A DNA stretch of 64,000 nt, taken from assembly GCA_963662155.1 (NCBI GenBank), contig OY759271.1, positions 15,013,584 to 15,077,583 on the forward strand. The letters run 5' to 3'. Origin of the DNA: Lamellibrachia columna (Eukaryota > Annelida > Polychaeta > Sabellida > Siboglinidae). A model generated the notes under the pieces. That model did not search any database and was not told where the DNA came from. It saw only the letters and a program-made list of their open reading frames with translations. Position numbers and translations under genes: made by a program. Positions 1 through 12,894 of this stretch are shown here, in pieces. How positions within the stretch are numbered: the stretch's first letter is position 1; every line of letters begins with the position of its first letter.

Positions 1-1716
1 CAAACGGCGTTGGCAGATCTTGGCCTTTTGCCAGAATGCAATCTGCGGCACGTTTCAAACATCTTCGAACGCTATCAGGGGCGTCCTTCCCATGGCCAGC
101 TTCCAGGAAGTTCCAGCTACTTGCAGAAAATCCTCGACGATGGATGATCCTTGGCATTAGGTAGAAGTTCCCCTTCTGGCGATACTGGGTGGTCGGACCA
201 TCTGACACAAAGTGGACAGTATCGAGTTACGGCTGCGTACCTTTTGCGTGTTCAAGTATGGGTTCCAGATGCGCCCACATTGCAACGGGCTCGTGTCGCA
301 AACTGTTTGAGATGGTGCAAAAGGATGTTATCTTTCCTTTCAGGTATAGCACACCTGTGTGCAAAGTAGCTTGCTTGTGCGACGCTCCAAAGATGATGGA
401 TTGGAATTCGCAGTAATAGCCGCATGTATAATTCTCCGAGAAGTTGATGTGTATTGTGCACTCCGTATCCCATTCCATTACTCGCTTTCGCAGATCTCGA
501 GTTGCTGCATGCTGGTGCCGTATGTTGAAAACATGCTTTGCGAATGTCTTCAACTCTGAGTTGAACTCGGAAACTAATTGCAGCGCCGTTCCATGGATCT
601 TCTCTTTCTTTACAACCTTCAGTCGCACAGATGTCCCGTCTCTTCCTTGCCTCTCTTCATGACAACTAACCCATGACCACTACCACACTGGTTCGGCCAC
701 ATTGTAAACGCCAACGGTTGTCTCCCTGTCCTGGCAGTTGTTGCCGACACGATACATGCATTCTTTGTTCATAGGATTGCATGCTAGTGCATCAGCCATT
801 GAAGTCACCTCTCAGCTTGATAGGAGGTGCAAATAGTGCAGTCTATCCGCTTTGAGTTGCACATTTTCGTTCCGCTTACACAGACACGTGTCCCTGTCGG
901 TGCCACTTGGGTGGACAACCCAGAACGGGCGCAAACGGCTGAAAAGCGTATACGAAAGCTTCGAGGATGGGTTCTCAATTAAATACTTCTGATAAAGTCA
1001 GAGCATTGTGTCGTTTAGGAATCGTTTTTGTTCTTTCCTCTTTTCTTTTGTGCGCCTCTGCTTTCTGCCAGTCGTAAGGCGACTGTTGTCATCTCGACAA
1101 TAAAACTCTGCAATAGCCTCCTTCATCCGGTTAACGGAGAGCATCTGGCGTTTATGTTTGATGCTGGTAACATCTTCCAACAGAGACCGGCTGCTTTGCC
1201 TGTGGAAGCCGAGCTCTCGCTGAGCATGGCAGCGAAGACGATATTTCTTTAACAGGCGCGATGCAACGATCTTTGTCACCACATTACGATTGTTACGACT
1301 CTTCAGTTGCTTATAGCGGTTCCGCATGGCATCAATGATTACTCGGCTGAATAACAGCGAACGACGGATAGCGGTCGAAACCCGTTGTTTCCCAATTATT
1401 CACGTTATCTTCGTTCGTGGACTCGCCTCATCTGGAAGATGTCGACCAATGGCCCGCTCGTATCTCTTCCGATAACGTTCTGAAACTCAAGCATAACATG
1501 TAAAACGTGCCGACGATCAAAACTAAACGCAATAAATTGCTGAGTTAATGAATCTCTGTGGGGTTGAATGGAAATATATTTGCACCTGAATGTGCTGCAT
1601 ATGTACTGAGATGCCTACATTAAGTATACAAGTCAAGCGTTAGCATTCTTATTTAACTATTTTTCTTGTATGTATGAATATATTTGAGTTGTACCTGTTA
1701 GCCTACATAGGAAACA

Positions 1717-1764
<48 letters not shown>

Positions 1765-2190
1765 CACAAATACAAAACAAATTGCAAGTATGTGTATTAC
1801 CTGTCAAACGATGCTGTTGGCGAAGACGAATCTTTAACAACTCCTTTTGCCGGTAGAGTTTTCACCTGTTCCTTGCCTTCTTCTTCCGTCCACTGAGTCG
1901 GCTGTGAAGGACTTGCCAGTTGTGGTGGTCATGTAGCGTCCGGAGCCTCAGGTTCTGGTACTTCACCGATTTCTTTTTGTTGTCATGCTTTCTTTTTGGG
2001 CCTTTCTCCATCGTGACCTCGTGATACGTTTTCCCTTTTCCGTCTTGCTCTCTATAGTGGGTGTTTTGCCGAAGTTCTTTCGCTCGGTCCACCTGTCCGT
2101 CTCCCGTTGTTTGTAAATCTCATGTCGTGCCGCGCCTTCCCGTATACGTTGACGATATCGACGCATTTTTTCGGCACTTGTCAATGGCAA
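1..2190 (-). pseudogene. Decayed transposon-associated gene, family of unknown class, running off the left edge
   Basis: Reading leftwards, several pieces line up as one broken protein. The start is at 2190-1963, beginning MPLTSAEKMRRYRQR, a basic N-terminus. The next piece is 1327-998 (EFYCRDDNSRL, TTGRK, KRFLNDTML). The same frame continues past a TGA at 998-1000 with a LRPFWVVHPS stretch to another stop at 812-814. The last piece is 628-227 (HINFSENYTC, FGASHKQATLHTGVLYL). This order matches a multicopy protein family I know from many aquatic invertebrate genomes, always hypothetical and apparently spread by transposons; I cannot name its class. A CACG microsatellite sits within the span at 1713-1766. 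At least two in-frame stops and several frame changes mean it is not functional. The C-terminal part would lie left of the window. Confidence 0.6.
1713..1766. repeat. (CACG)n microsatellite
   Basis: About 13 tandem copies of a CACG tetranucleotide, nearly perfect, inside the decayed minus-strand gene. The open frame read across it is an artefact. Confidence 0.9.
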
Positions 2191-2199
2191 CTTAGTACT

Positions 2200-3930
2200 G
2201 AAAATTCAATGTAAACTATACTTGAATATACATACATCAGAAATGCATACACATATACACATACAATATATTTTATTGCAAACTTCACAAAACCACATGT
2301 TATCGATCTGTTTGATTATGATCCTACACAGTAAATCAGACACTAATCATAAATTAAACGTACGGTTTGGCGTAAATAAACACGTATAATATCCTTATAC
2401 ATAATACATTCGACGTTTCTAAGCATTATTTTAATAATCAAAAATGAAATGCATACAAGTATTTGTGTGCTAGTCTATATGGAAAATGTTCACACCGTTA
2501 CCGCGCCGTGGTAATAGTGTTGATAGTAACGGTGTTAAGAAAGTAATGGTTTTCTGGGGTTTACGCGAAACACAGCGCTTTATTATCGCCCATTGTTAAA
2601 TATATCAATATGCATTATCACAGCCTATGTCACCATATTTTCTATTTTGACCGATAGCTGCATCTCACATACTACATTTTGGTAACGGTGTTGATATTCA
2701 ATAAACATGCGGTGAAATAATTACGTTTCTTACCTGATTTATTCCGCAAACTGCAGAAATCACACGACAAACGCAGTATTCACCATGGTGATATCAAGCA
2801 AACGGTGGCGCCACATAATGAATGAATAAGCATTACTTTGTGAGCTATGGAGTGGATACAAACTTGTCGGTAACGGTATTGGAAATATTTATGGACACAT
2901 CTAAATGAGGTTATATCTTATTTAGAAATCTTAAAATAGGAAATCTAGCAACAGTAAAATATAGTTTATACATTACGTTAACGGAAGCCTATCACTTAAG
3001 TTTGGATGACTTGTAATTTAATTAGCTTTCAGATGCATTTTCAATGAGGAACGCCAAATCGGACATGCTGTTTTCGCCTACAAGGCGTAATGGATAACCC
3101 CTTAAGAACAAAATAAAAACATTTTGCATGCGCCTATAGTATATAGTACATGTTTACAGTCTGCAATACATTATTTTATTGTAGCTTCATAAATATAACT
3201 TTTAGAGACATTCCTATACCTCGGACAGCAATTGATGGTCTAAAATTATAATGACTCACATACGGACTACCAAGTTATCCCGTCCAGATGATGTTCATTT
3301 TTGTTAGTAATGTCTAACTGACATTGGATATATTCGAGAAAAGAAATTTTTAATACGGGTCTCCGTTGACGTTTCCTTGTCACGTTATGACTACTGGTAT
3401 ATACTTTTGTGAAACATCGCAATTAATGTCGGTTCGTTGTAATGGTATTTACCGTTAGTTTTCAGTTAAATGTGTACCCAGAAGGCATATCGCGCAATAT
3501 ACGTTGTGATGTGCTGCATCATACGGTGCACCCTTAGCTTAGCTCGATTAGCCAAATAATCTATAGAATTTTGATCAAATATTATATGGTTTTTTTGCGG
3601 ACACAACGGCCTTTGTCAGTGTATGTTCTATAGAATTGTTACAGAATATTATGTAGAATCTTGTGGAATATTCTATGTGATGTTTGCGGACATAGCTATA
3701 TAATTTGAAGTTTCTATTTATTTATATAGAATACGCTGCTATGCTTTGTAGAATTATATTGATTTCTATACATTTCTATAGCTTTCCATAGAATGTTTAT
3801 ACGATTCTAGAGATTTTTTTTGCTATGGCCACTTACTAGTTGACAAATTACATTTTGGCACTGTCCTTAAGTTAGTCATTAACCCCAAATTTATAGCCGT
3901 GCTTTAAAAACGTAATATGAAATATAAGCT
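2200..3930. other. AT-rich stretch without recognisable genes
   Basis: No coding signal on either strand. Between about 3545 and 3810 the hexamer TAGAAT and its complement recur many times (for example TATAGAAT at several places), giving a loosely repetitive, self-complementary low-complexity patch. Nothing else is supported. Confidence 0.5.
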
Positions 3931-3944
3931 ATTATATGCATTTG

Positions 3945-4200
3945 GTGGACGCTGCTATGTGTTTGGTAACAGTGGTTGACAGTATGGCGATGAGTCCAGG
4001 GTTCAAAACCCGGACCAGGCACTGGACTTTTGGTGAAATACCTGGCTCTCAATATTTAAGTGTGCGTACCTCTCGTGGCTCGGATGACCATGTTAATGTC
4101 TGTACTGACACAAAGGAATCACAAGGACGGCGCCATGGCAACGACCACCCTCATGTTCTGAAGTGGCCTATCGTGTTGAATGATGCCTCATAAGATAATG
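3945..4200 (+). repeat. Possible tRNA-derived SINE
   Basis: An A-box-like TGGTTGACAGTATGG is followed about 30 bases later by a B-box-like GGGTTCAAAACCCGG, as in the RNA polymerase III promoter of tRNA-derived SINEs. A non-coding body then extends to about 4200. There is no tRNA cloverleaf good enough to call a tRNA gene, and only one copy is seen here, so the call is tentative. Confidence 0.35.
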
Positions 4201-4539
4201 TTTAATTGGTTTTTCTTATTTACTATACTCCTAGCATTTAAACACACTCGTCTATAACCTGCTTCAGACATACGTTTTTCGGACATTGGTTTTGGTTTAT
4301 CTGTACTAGTGGATCCCCTCCATCACATTCTGTCCTGCAGCCTTATCACTTGGTGGCAGACTGTTATCAGGCTCTCTCTCACTCATCAATCTGCCACCTT
4401 TCCCTCCCGTCTAAGTGGAAAGGGGGCAGCAGTATTTGCGGATGGACTCACAACAGCAGTAGACAGTGGCATGGGTAGCATAACAAATAGTTTTGGTAGT
4501 AAACACTATTTGAAGATATGAGAAAATATTTAGCAAAGA

Positions 4540-6430
4540 TAGATTGGAATAACATGCTGATGAATAAGACCGCAATTTAATGTTGGAATATTCTAAAATA
4601 TGAAATTGGGAGTATCATCGATAAATGTGTTCCCTTGAAAAAAACAAGTAAAACGGTCTAGAAAGAAACATTTGTCAAAAGAAGCTATTAGAAAAATAGT
4701 GTTTAAGCAAACTATGTGGAGGGTTTATAGGTGTACCAGAAAGGATGATGACTATGCAAATTACAAGGACGCACTTAACCTAGCTACAACTGAAATTAGA
4801 AAATCTAAAAGAACCTTTGAAAAAAGTTCGAGATTAAATCGGAACACTGGAAAACAACAGGGGAAACATAATTTCAGACGGGTTTTAAATGGCAGGGGTC
4901 CTGAATTTGTATTTCAGCTCAGTTTTTACCACAGAAGATATCAGCTCACTTCCAGTTCCATTTACTAAATTTGAGGACAATAAATCAGAACATTTAGGGC
5001 AGTTTTGTGTAACTCCTGAAATTATAGCAAAGACAATTAAGAAGATGAAAGATAATAAATCACCTGGAGTTGATGGGATACCACCAAAACACTGCTTAAG
5101 GAAATTGTTGAGCAAATTAGTTGTCACTAGAAGGAATAGTTCCTTCAGAATGGAAAGAGAAAACATTACGCCACTATTTAAGAAGGGATCGAGGAAAAAG
5201 TCACAAAATTACAAACCAGTGAGTTGTATATCAATTACTCGAAACATTAATTAGAGACCACATGGTGGAATTCCTTGTGAAACATAAATTAATAAATACA
5301 TCTCATCGTGGGTTCCTAAAAGCAAGGTCATGTCTAACCAATCTCGTATGTTTTTTTAAAAGAAATTACGAAGTGGGTAGATAACGGGTCACCAGTGGAT
5401 GTTGTCTACTTAGATTTTCAGAAAGCTTTCGATAAAGTGCCTCATCAAAGATTGTTACTTAAACTAAAAGCCCATGGCATAGGTAATGATGTAATCAACT
5501 GGATAGAAAAGTGGCTTACACACAAAAGACAGAGAGTAATAGTAGATGGTGAGATTTCAAACTGGTTTTGAGTGGGGTACCACAGGGATCAGTATTAGGC
5601 TCTATACTGTTTTTAATATATATAAATGATTTGGAAGATGACATATCTAGCAAAGTACTCAAATTTGCAAATGACAAAAGTATTCAGAAAGGTTACTAAT
5701 GATAAAGATAAACAAAGTTTACAGGATGATCCAGATAAATTAGTTAAATGGTCAGAAAAATGGTAAATGTTATTCAATTTTGGGAAGTGTAAATGTATCC
5801 ACATAGGACATGGAAACATGGACGAAGAATATAAAATGGGGGATGCTGTACTAGGTAGAACCACACAAGAAAAGGACTTAGGAATAACATTTAGTGCTGA
5901 CATGAAAGTTTTTAAAACAATGTGGGATTGCTGCTTCGAAAGGAATCAAATTCTAGGGCTAATTAGGAGAACTATCATGTCTAAGGAGTAACAGCTAATT
6001 GTACCCGTGTACAAAGCAATGGTTAAACCACATTTGGAATATTGTATTCAAGCGTGGAGGCCGTATCGTAAAAAAGGACATAGACAAGCTAGAAAGAATA
6101 CAACGAAGAGCAACTAAAATGATTCCAGAATTGAGATACCTTAGTTACGAAAGTCGCTTATTACAATGTGGTTTGACAACACTAGAGACCAGGAGACTAA
6201 GAGGAGACCAAATAGAAGTGTTTAAAATAGTGAACGGTTATGAGGATGTTGATAGGATGTTAATGCTAGTAGTGTGAATATGTTTAAAAATAGAATTGAC
6301 ATATATTTGATAAGGGCGGGCTACACATAGAAGAGAAAATTGTTGGACTTTCGATAAGCCAATGGCTTCCTTGTCCACTTGCCATCTGGAACTTGTTGTT
6401 TGGGATGGCAATCTTGTTAAATCTTGATAA
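4540..6430 (+). mobile_element. LINE copy A: non-LTR retrotransposon reverse transcriptase remnant
   Basis: Pieces in several frames follow the order of a jockey/CR1-group reverse transcriptase. They are a linker (4672-4968), the RT start with VTPEIIAKTIKKMKDNKSPG (4889-5254), DFQKAFDKVPH (about 5411-5443), a GVPQGS box around 5575, a catalytic box degraded to FANDK around 5660, and the C-terminal [13 protein letters not shown] with TLETRRLRGDQIEVFK (5999-6277). The copy ends with the family's 3' untranslated tail, closing with ATCTTGTTAAATCTTG near 6430. Numerous frameshifts and stops make it a fossil. The same tail is found at four other places in the window. No poly-A tail is seen. Confidence 0.85.
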
Positions 6431-7249
6431 ATAAGACCAACAACAAACGAGTCAGAACGCGCCAAGTGCTTGAAACTAACTAGAACTTGATAAACCATTG
6501 CTGGCATGCATAGAGTTTTTCGCACTCCATAGGATGGAAGTCTTCTTCCAACAAGCCCAACGCACCAGCATCCCGTACGTCCACTAGTACACAGCCGCGT
6601 TGCGAATAACAGTGGCCTCCGCTGATCAGAATCACGGATAACAGAATAGGCCGTTTAGTAGAATCAATATGGCGGAATCAGTCCCTATTCCAGCTGTACT
6701 GAAACACGTCGCTTAGTAGATTCACGTCAACCGGATAGTAGAATCGAAAAACGATACACTGTACATGTAAAACGGCAAAACATTACATACGTTGAAATGC
6801 TATTGACTGCAGCCGTTGCAACGCGGATAACCCCTCAATAATTCAATACGGACGAAATAAAACTGTTTGACGTACATACACTTCCAGTACATTGTTTTCG
6901 GCACTTCGCATAAGTTGATCAGCGGCTTAGTAGGATATCAGATTGCGCTGGCTTGAAGTGATTCTGTCACGCGGAGTTTACAGTATTTCAATTGTAGGAC
7001 AAGGCACGGTTTTCACTACACATGCTAAAATGTGAATAACAACAACAAATTGGTAAAGTGCTTACAGCGTCGTTTCCCAAATCATAGCAGATAGCAACTA
7101 GGTTCCGATCAGCTAATTGTCAATGTTCACAACACTGCAATGGTTTGTCTGGACGCGAAACTTGAACTAAAACAATGTGTCGTAGGGGGTATGACGTTAT
7201 GCCTAATCGGAAGACATCGTTGCTATCTCTGCCGTTTCTGCATGTTTTC

Positions 7250-7335
7250 TTACACATGTTGTCATATACATGTTGTCACATACATGTTGTCATATACATA
7301 TTGTCATATACATGTTGTCATATATATGTATTGTT
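7250..7335 (+). repeat. Imperfect short tandem repeat (CATGTTGTCATATA-like)
   Basis: About six imperfect copies of a 12-16 base unit built from CATGTTGTCA and TATA. The open frame across it is low complexity and not a gene. Confidence 0.7.
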
Positions 7336-8269
7336 ATAAAATCAAATATAAGCAGGTTTACAATATAAAAAAAACATAAAACATATCCTACGCACAATGC
7401 CCAATGTTTTTTTTATATTAAACAACATTTATGAGTTTCTACCACGTGTTTAAAATGCGTTTCCTTTCCAGCGCTCTTTCTCATTGCGATCACATTTGAA
7501 GGCCTGCAACCGGATTTCACTGCCGCCGTCCCAGTAAAACCTATCAAGACATTGGGAGAGTGTTTCGTGGCTTGTTACAAAACATTTGAGAGATGTATAC
7601 ACGAATGCCCCTTCGCACGCTTCAGCACTGGCTATCAATATAACATCTGCAAGCAGAGGTTGAAGAAGTGCAACGAGAGATGTGCCAAACGGTTTGGACC
7701 AACTGAAGAAAAGTAAAAATGATGCACTGACATTGACCATCCTCGCATCCCCAGAGGTTTAGTTCTACATACAACCGCTGGTTGATACACTGTGATATTA
7801 ATAAAAGTATATCATGTTATGTGCTATCCAATATTTGTATTTATATAACAATTCAGCGTAGCCGCTTACGCCACATAGAGCTAAATAAGTGATTGTTAGT
7901 GTTTTATCACGTAAGCTACGGCTATTCACTATCCACTAGTTGCAGCCTGGTACGTATATGTTCCTATTATCTTTAGATACATGAAATGTTGTGTTAAATA
8001 GCGGCATAGATTACGTGGATTGGCGATTCAAAAAGCGCAGATAAAACCAAGATAAACCTTAACAACATATATTATTGGTTGCTGCGACAAATTGAAAAAA
8101 AAATAGATTAGAAGATCTAGTGGATGGACCATCCGGTGAATTGATGTGGATTAACCCTCCAGCCATAACCGGGAAGTGGAGGTACATCTACATTTACTTC
8201 AAACTGACTTTAATTTGGCATGAGTTTTTTCTGCCGTCGCCACCAAATGTACATGGTTGGACCACCCTA

Positions 8270-8600
<331 letters not shown>

Positions 8601-9131
8601 TTTGTTTTTTAATACTTAACTTCAGGGGCCTGGTGATACCATCAAAAGATGAAAAGTGGCCCAAAGCAAAACTTAGCAACATTGCACTAAAACGATATAA
8701 AAACATGGATGGATCAATAAAAATATATCCAACAAAAGAAAAAAAAATAAATAAATAAATAAGTAAAACATTATTTATCTGGCGGTCATGGTAACCAGGA
8801 AAAAACGCTACGCCCTAAAAGATGCATCACCTGACTAGGCGTGCCGTTCACCCACACTTTATGTGCTCGGGTCCCGCAGGTTGTTAATTCGCAGGTCACC
8901 ATCTCCCAGCCAGGCATTAACCTACTCTCAAAAGCATGACCATCAGAAGATGAAATGAAAACAATCACATTTGATCTGATTAAGACCGAAAATATTTAAA
9001 ACATCTGATCCAAATGAAAAGCATTCACACCTGTCTTGAATGCAGTCATGTTGGGGATGAGGCAGGGAAAGCGGATGCTGGGAGGGAGTTCCACAGTCGA
9101 TTCGTCTTGAGTTGAGATGTAGCTCTGTTTT

Positions 9132-12100
9132 TTATTTAGGAATATGTACACAATATGGATGTCCGCTCACTGAAAATCTGGTAGCTTTCATGCTAGGTGC
9201 CTCTGAGGGTAGAATATCAGCCAGCTCAGTGGATGGCTGGAGGAAGATATGACGGTAGAAGACGCAAAGTGATGCAACGCTTCTCCTGTGACTCAGTTGA
9301 GCTATGCCAAACTTGAGAGGTTCATCGATCTTAAGCAGGCGAAGTGCTTCCTTCTGCAGCCTATCTAACAACGTCAAAGACGTAGTTCCTGCTCCATTCC
9401 AGATTGGGGAAGCATATTCCATAAGAGGTCGGATGTATGCCTTATAGATGGTGATACGAGCTTGGAGAAGGAAGGCGGTTTCTAGAACGGCCCAGGATAT
9501 AGAGACACTTTGCTGTCTTTTTGGCAATACATGTGATGTGCTGTGACCAGGACAATGTCTTGGTGATGGTGACACCCAGAAGAATAATACTATCTGTAGG
9601 CTGTTCATAAAGTAGAGTGGGGGATGATTGTGGCTTCTTTTCCTGCTGATGATCATCTCCTCTGTTTTGCTGACATTGAATGTAACACACCAACTGTCTG
9701 TCCGCGCTTCGATTTTATTCAAGTCACATTGGAGGCTTTTTGCGCATATGATTCTATCGCACGTATTTTTAATGGCAATATGGAATGTAGAATCATCAGC
9801 AAATAAGTGGATATCGTTCTCTAGGTGTGAAGCCAAGTCATCAATAAACATCAGAAAAAGTACAGGACCAAGAATGCTCCCCTGGGGGACTCCGGCACAT
9901 ATAGGCTTTGCCGATGATGTAGAGCCATCAAGTACAACAGACTGTTGTCTATCTGACAGGAAAGATGCAATCCAGCAATGCAAGTCTCCTTGGATGCCAA
10001 AAGATGAGAGTTTCTCCATGAGACCCTTATGCCACACACGGTCGAATGCCTTTTTGATGTCAAGGGCAATGACTCTAATTTCTTGCTGGGTGTCCAGTGC
10101 ATTGTTCCACCATTGAGTGATGTAGGAAAGCATGTCAATTGTTGACCTCTTCTCCCGAAACCCGTATTGGGTGTCACAAAGAAGGTGAAGCTTGCTAAGA
10201 TGGCCACGGATCTGATCACATATGATGCGCTCCATGACTTTGGATATTATTGGTAGCAGCGATATTGGTCTGTAGTTTGAAGGATCACGCTTACTCCCAT
10301 TCTTGGGTACATCTATATTGGTCTGAAGTTTGATGGGTCATGCTTACTCCCCTTCTTGTGTACAGCGATATTGGTCTGTAGTTTGAAGGATCATGCTTAC
10401 TCCCCTTCTTGTGTACAGCGATATTGGTCTGTAGTTTGATGGGTCATGCTTACTCCCCTTCTTGTGTACAGCGATATTGGTCTGTAGTTTGATGGATCAT
10501 GCTTACTCCCCTTCTTGTGTACAGCTATATTGGTCTGTAGTTTGATGGGTCATGCTTACTCCCCTTCTTAGGTACAGCGATATTGGTCTGTAGTTTGATG
10601 GGTCATGCTTACTCCCCTTCTTAGGTACAGCGATATTGGTCTGTAGTTTGATGGATCATGCTTACTCCCCTTCTTGGGTACATCTATATTGGTCTGTAGT
10701 TTGATGGATCATGCTTACTCCCCTTCTTGTGTACAGCTATATTGGTCTGTAGTTTGATGGGTCATGCTTACTCCCCTTCTTGTGTACAGCTATATTGGTC
10801 TGTAGTTTGATGGGTCATGCTTACTCCCCTTCTTGTGTACAGCGATATTGGTCTGTAGTTTGATGGGTCATGCTTACTCCCCTTCTTGTGTACAGCTATA
10901 TTGGTCTGTAGTTTGATGGGTCATGCTTACTCCCCTTCTTAGGTACAGCGATATTGGTCTGTAGTTTGATGGATCATGCTTACTCCCCTTCTTGGGTACA
11001 TCTATATTGGTCTGTAGTTTGATGGATCATGCTTACTCCCCTTCTTGGGTACATCTATATTGGTCTGTAGTTTGATGGGTCATGCTTACTCCCCTTCTTG
11101 GGTACATCTATATTGGTATGTAGTTTGATGGATCATGCTTACTCCCCTTCTTGGGTACAGCGATATTGGTCTGTAGTTTGATGGGTCATGCTTACTCCCC
11201 TTCTTGGGTACATCTATATTGGTCTGTAGTTTGATGGGTCATGCTTACTCCCCTTCTTGGGTACATCTATATTGGTCTGTAGTTTGATGGATCATGCTTA
11301 CTCCCCTTCTTGGGTACATCTATATTGGTCTGTAGTTTGATGGGTCATGCTTACTCCCCTTCTTGGGTACATCTATATTGGTCTGTAGTTTGATGGATCA
11401 TGCTTACTCCCCTTCTTGGGTACAGCGATATTGGTCTGTAGTTTGATGGGTCATGCTTACTCCCCTTCTTGGGTACATCTATATTGGTCTGTAGTTTGAT
11501 GGATCATGCTTACTCCCCTTCTTGGGTACATCTATATTGGTCTGTAGTTTGATGGGTCATGCTTACTCCCCTTCTTGGGTACAGCGATATTGGTCTGTAG
11601 TTTGATGGATCATGCTTACTCCACTTCTTGTGTACAGCTATGACATGGGCAGTTTTCCATTCAGATGGAACAGTCCTGGTGTCAAATGAAATCTGGAATA
11701 ACTTAGCAAGGACTGGAGCCAGTTCAAGTGCACATTTCTTAAGTACGGTTGAAGATATTCCGTCAGGGCCGTTAGCTTTGGACATATCAAGAGTTCGAAG
11801 TTATTTTAGAACAACTTTCGGACGGAATTTGAGGGAGGAGAGAGTTGCGTTGGTTTTTGCATGCAGTTTTGGAGGAGTTTTGGTACCATCATCTAGCTGG
11901 GAATTGACAGCAAATATTGTTGAGCAGCTGCACCTTCTCGTTTGTCTTGTTGTAGATATGACCATCGTGTCTGAGAGGGGGGACAGCAGATGTTTTTTTA
12001 CTGCCAGTCACTGTTTTCACAAGTTTCCACCACTGTTTTTTTATCTGATCTCTTGAGTTCTTGCTCGGGATGTTGTGAAAACTGTAGACGAGCTCGTCGT

Positions 12101-12491
12101 AGTGAACGCTGGCAGTCGGATTAGGATTACATGTACGAAGTCCACGAGTCTTTTGTACGTTGTTTTTGCCATTTCTTATAAGCTTTCTGTTTGTATTGAA
12201 CAGCCTCACGACAAAGCTCATTAAACCAGGGTTTATCTGAGTAGCGGTGGCTGGTCTGCTTAGCTGGTACATAGAAGTCCATGTCATCAGCTAAGTTGTC
12301 TTTAACACAAGACCAGGCTAAATCTGCACTGTGTCCTTTTGAGAGTGCAGTCCATTCTACACTAGCCAGGAATGACCGCATATCACCCTAGTCTGCTTTG
12401 TCATAAAGCCAGACTTTACGTTTGCCTGCCTTGCTGGGTGTTGGAAGTCTGTAGTTGGCCAGACTTGAGACAACACTGTGGTCGGATGATC
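9132..12491 (-). mobile_element. LINE (jockey/CR1-group) endonuclease-RT remnant containing a 53-bp minisatellite
   Basis: Read on the minus strand this is one non-LTR retrotransposon pol. It starts with the end of the endonuclease (SSDHSVVSS at about 12,485, with the conserved SDH motif), then the linker (12,381-11,889), the RT start (NGPDGISSTVL, WKTAHVIAVHKK; 11,785-11,600), and RT proper at 10,235-9,132 with LDIKKAFDRVWH, GVPQGSILGPVLF and the catalytic LFADDS. A frameshift near 9,690 moves part of the thumb region (9,693-9,442) to another frame before WNGAGTTSLTLLDRLQ. Between RT segments lies a 26-copy tandem expansion of RT code. The endonuclease is cut off by an octamer microsatellite at about 12,491. 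It is non-functional. It is a different family from the five LINE copies with a shared tail. Confidence 0.85.
10258..11636. repeat. 53-bp minisatellite, 26 copies, derived from LINE RT code
   Basis: The landmark GGTCTGTAG (or a one-base variant) recurs from 10,267 to 11,592 at exactly 53-base spacing, 1325 bases being 25 periods. That gives 26 units with no net indel. Units differ by a few recurring substitutions (TACAGCGA, TACAGCTA or TACATCTA; GGGTCA or GGATCA). On the minus strand each unit encodes the RT segment SKHDPSNYRPIS, which also occurs as single-copy sequence in this LINE. Since 53 is not a multiple of three, the expansion destroys the frame. Confidence 0.97.
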
Positions 12492-12890
12492 CATACACGC
12501 ATACACGCATACACGCATACACGCATACACGCATACACGCATCCACGCATACACGCATACACGCATACACGCATACACGCATACACGCATACACGCATCC
12601 ACGCATACACGCATACACGCATACACGCATACACGCATACACGCATACACGCATACACGCATACACGCATCCACGCATACACGCATACACGCATACACGC
12701 ATACACGCATACACGCATACACGCATCCATGCATACATGCATACATGCATACATGCATACACGCATACATGCATACACGCATACACGCATACACGCATAC
12801 ACGCATACACGCATACACGCATCCATGCATACATACATACATGCATACATGCATACATATATACATGCATACATTCATGCAATAGTTACT
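12490..12890. repeat. (CATACACG)n octamer microsatellite
   Basis: About 50 copies of an eight-base unit, CATACACG with CATCCACG and CATACATG variants. The open frames across it (His-Thr-Arg-Ile or Cys-Val-Tyr-Ala repeats on either strand) are artefacts. It directly abuts the endonuclease end of the LINE on its left. Confidence 0.95.
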
Positions 12891-12894
12891 TGAC

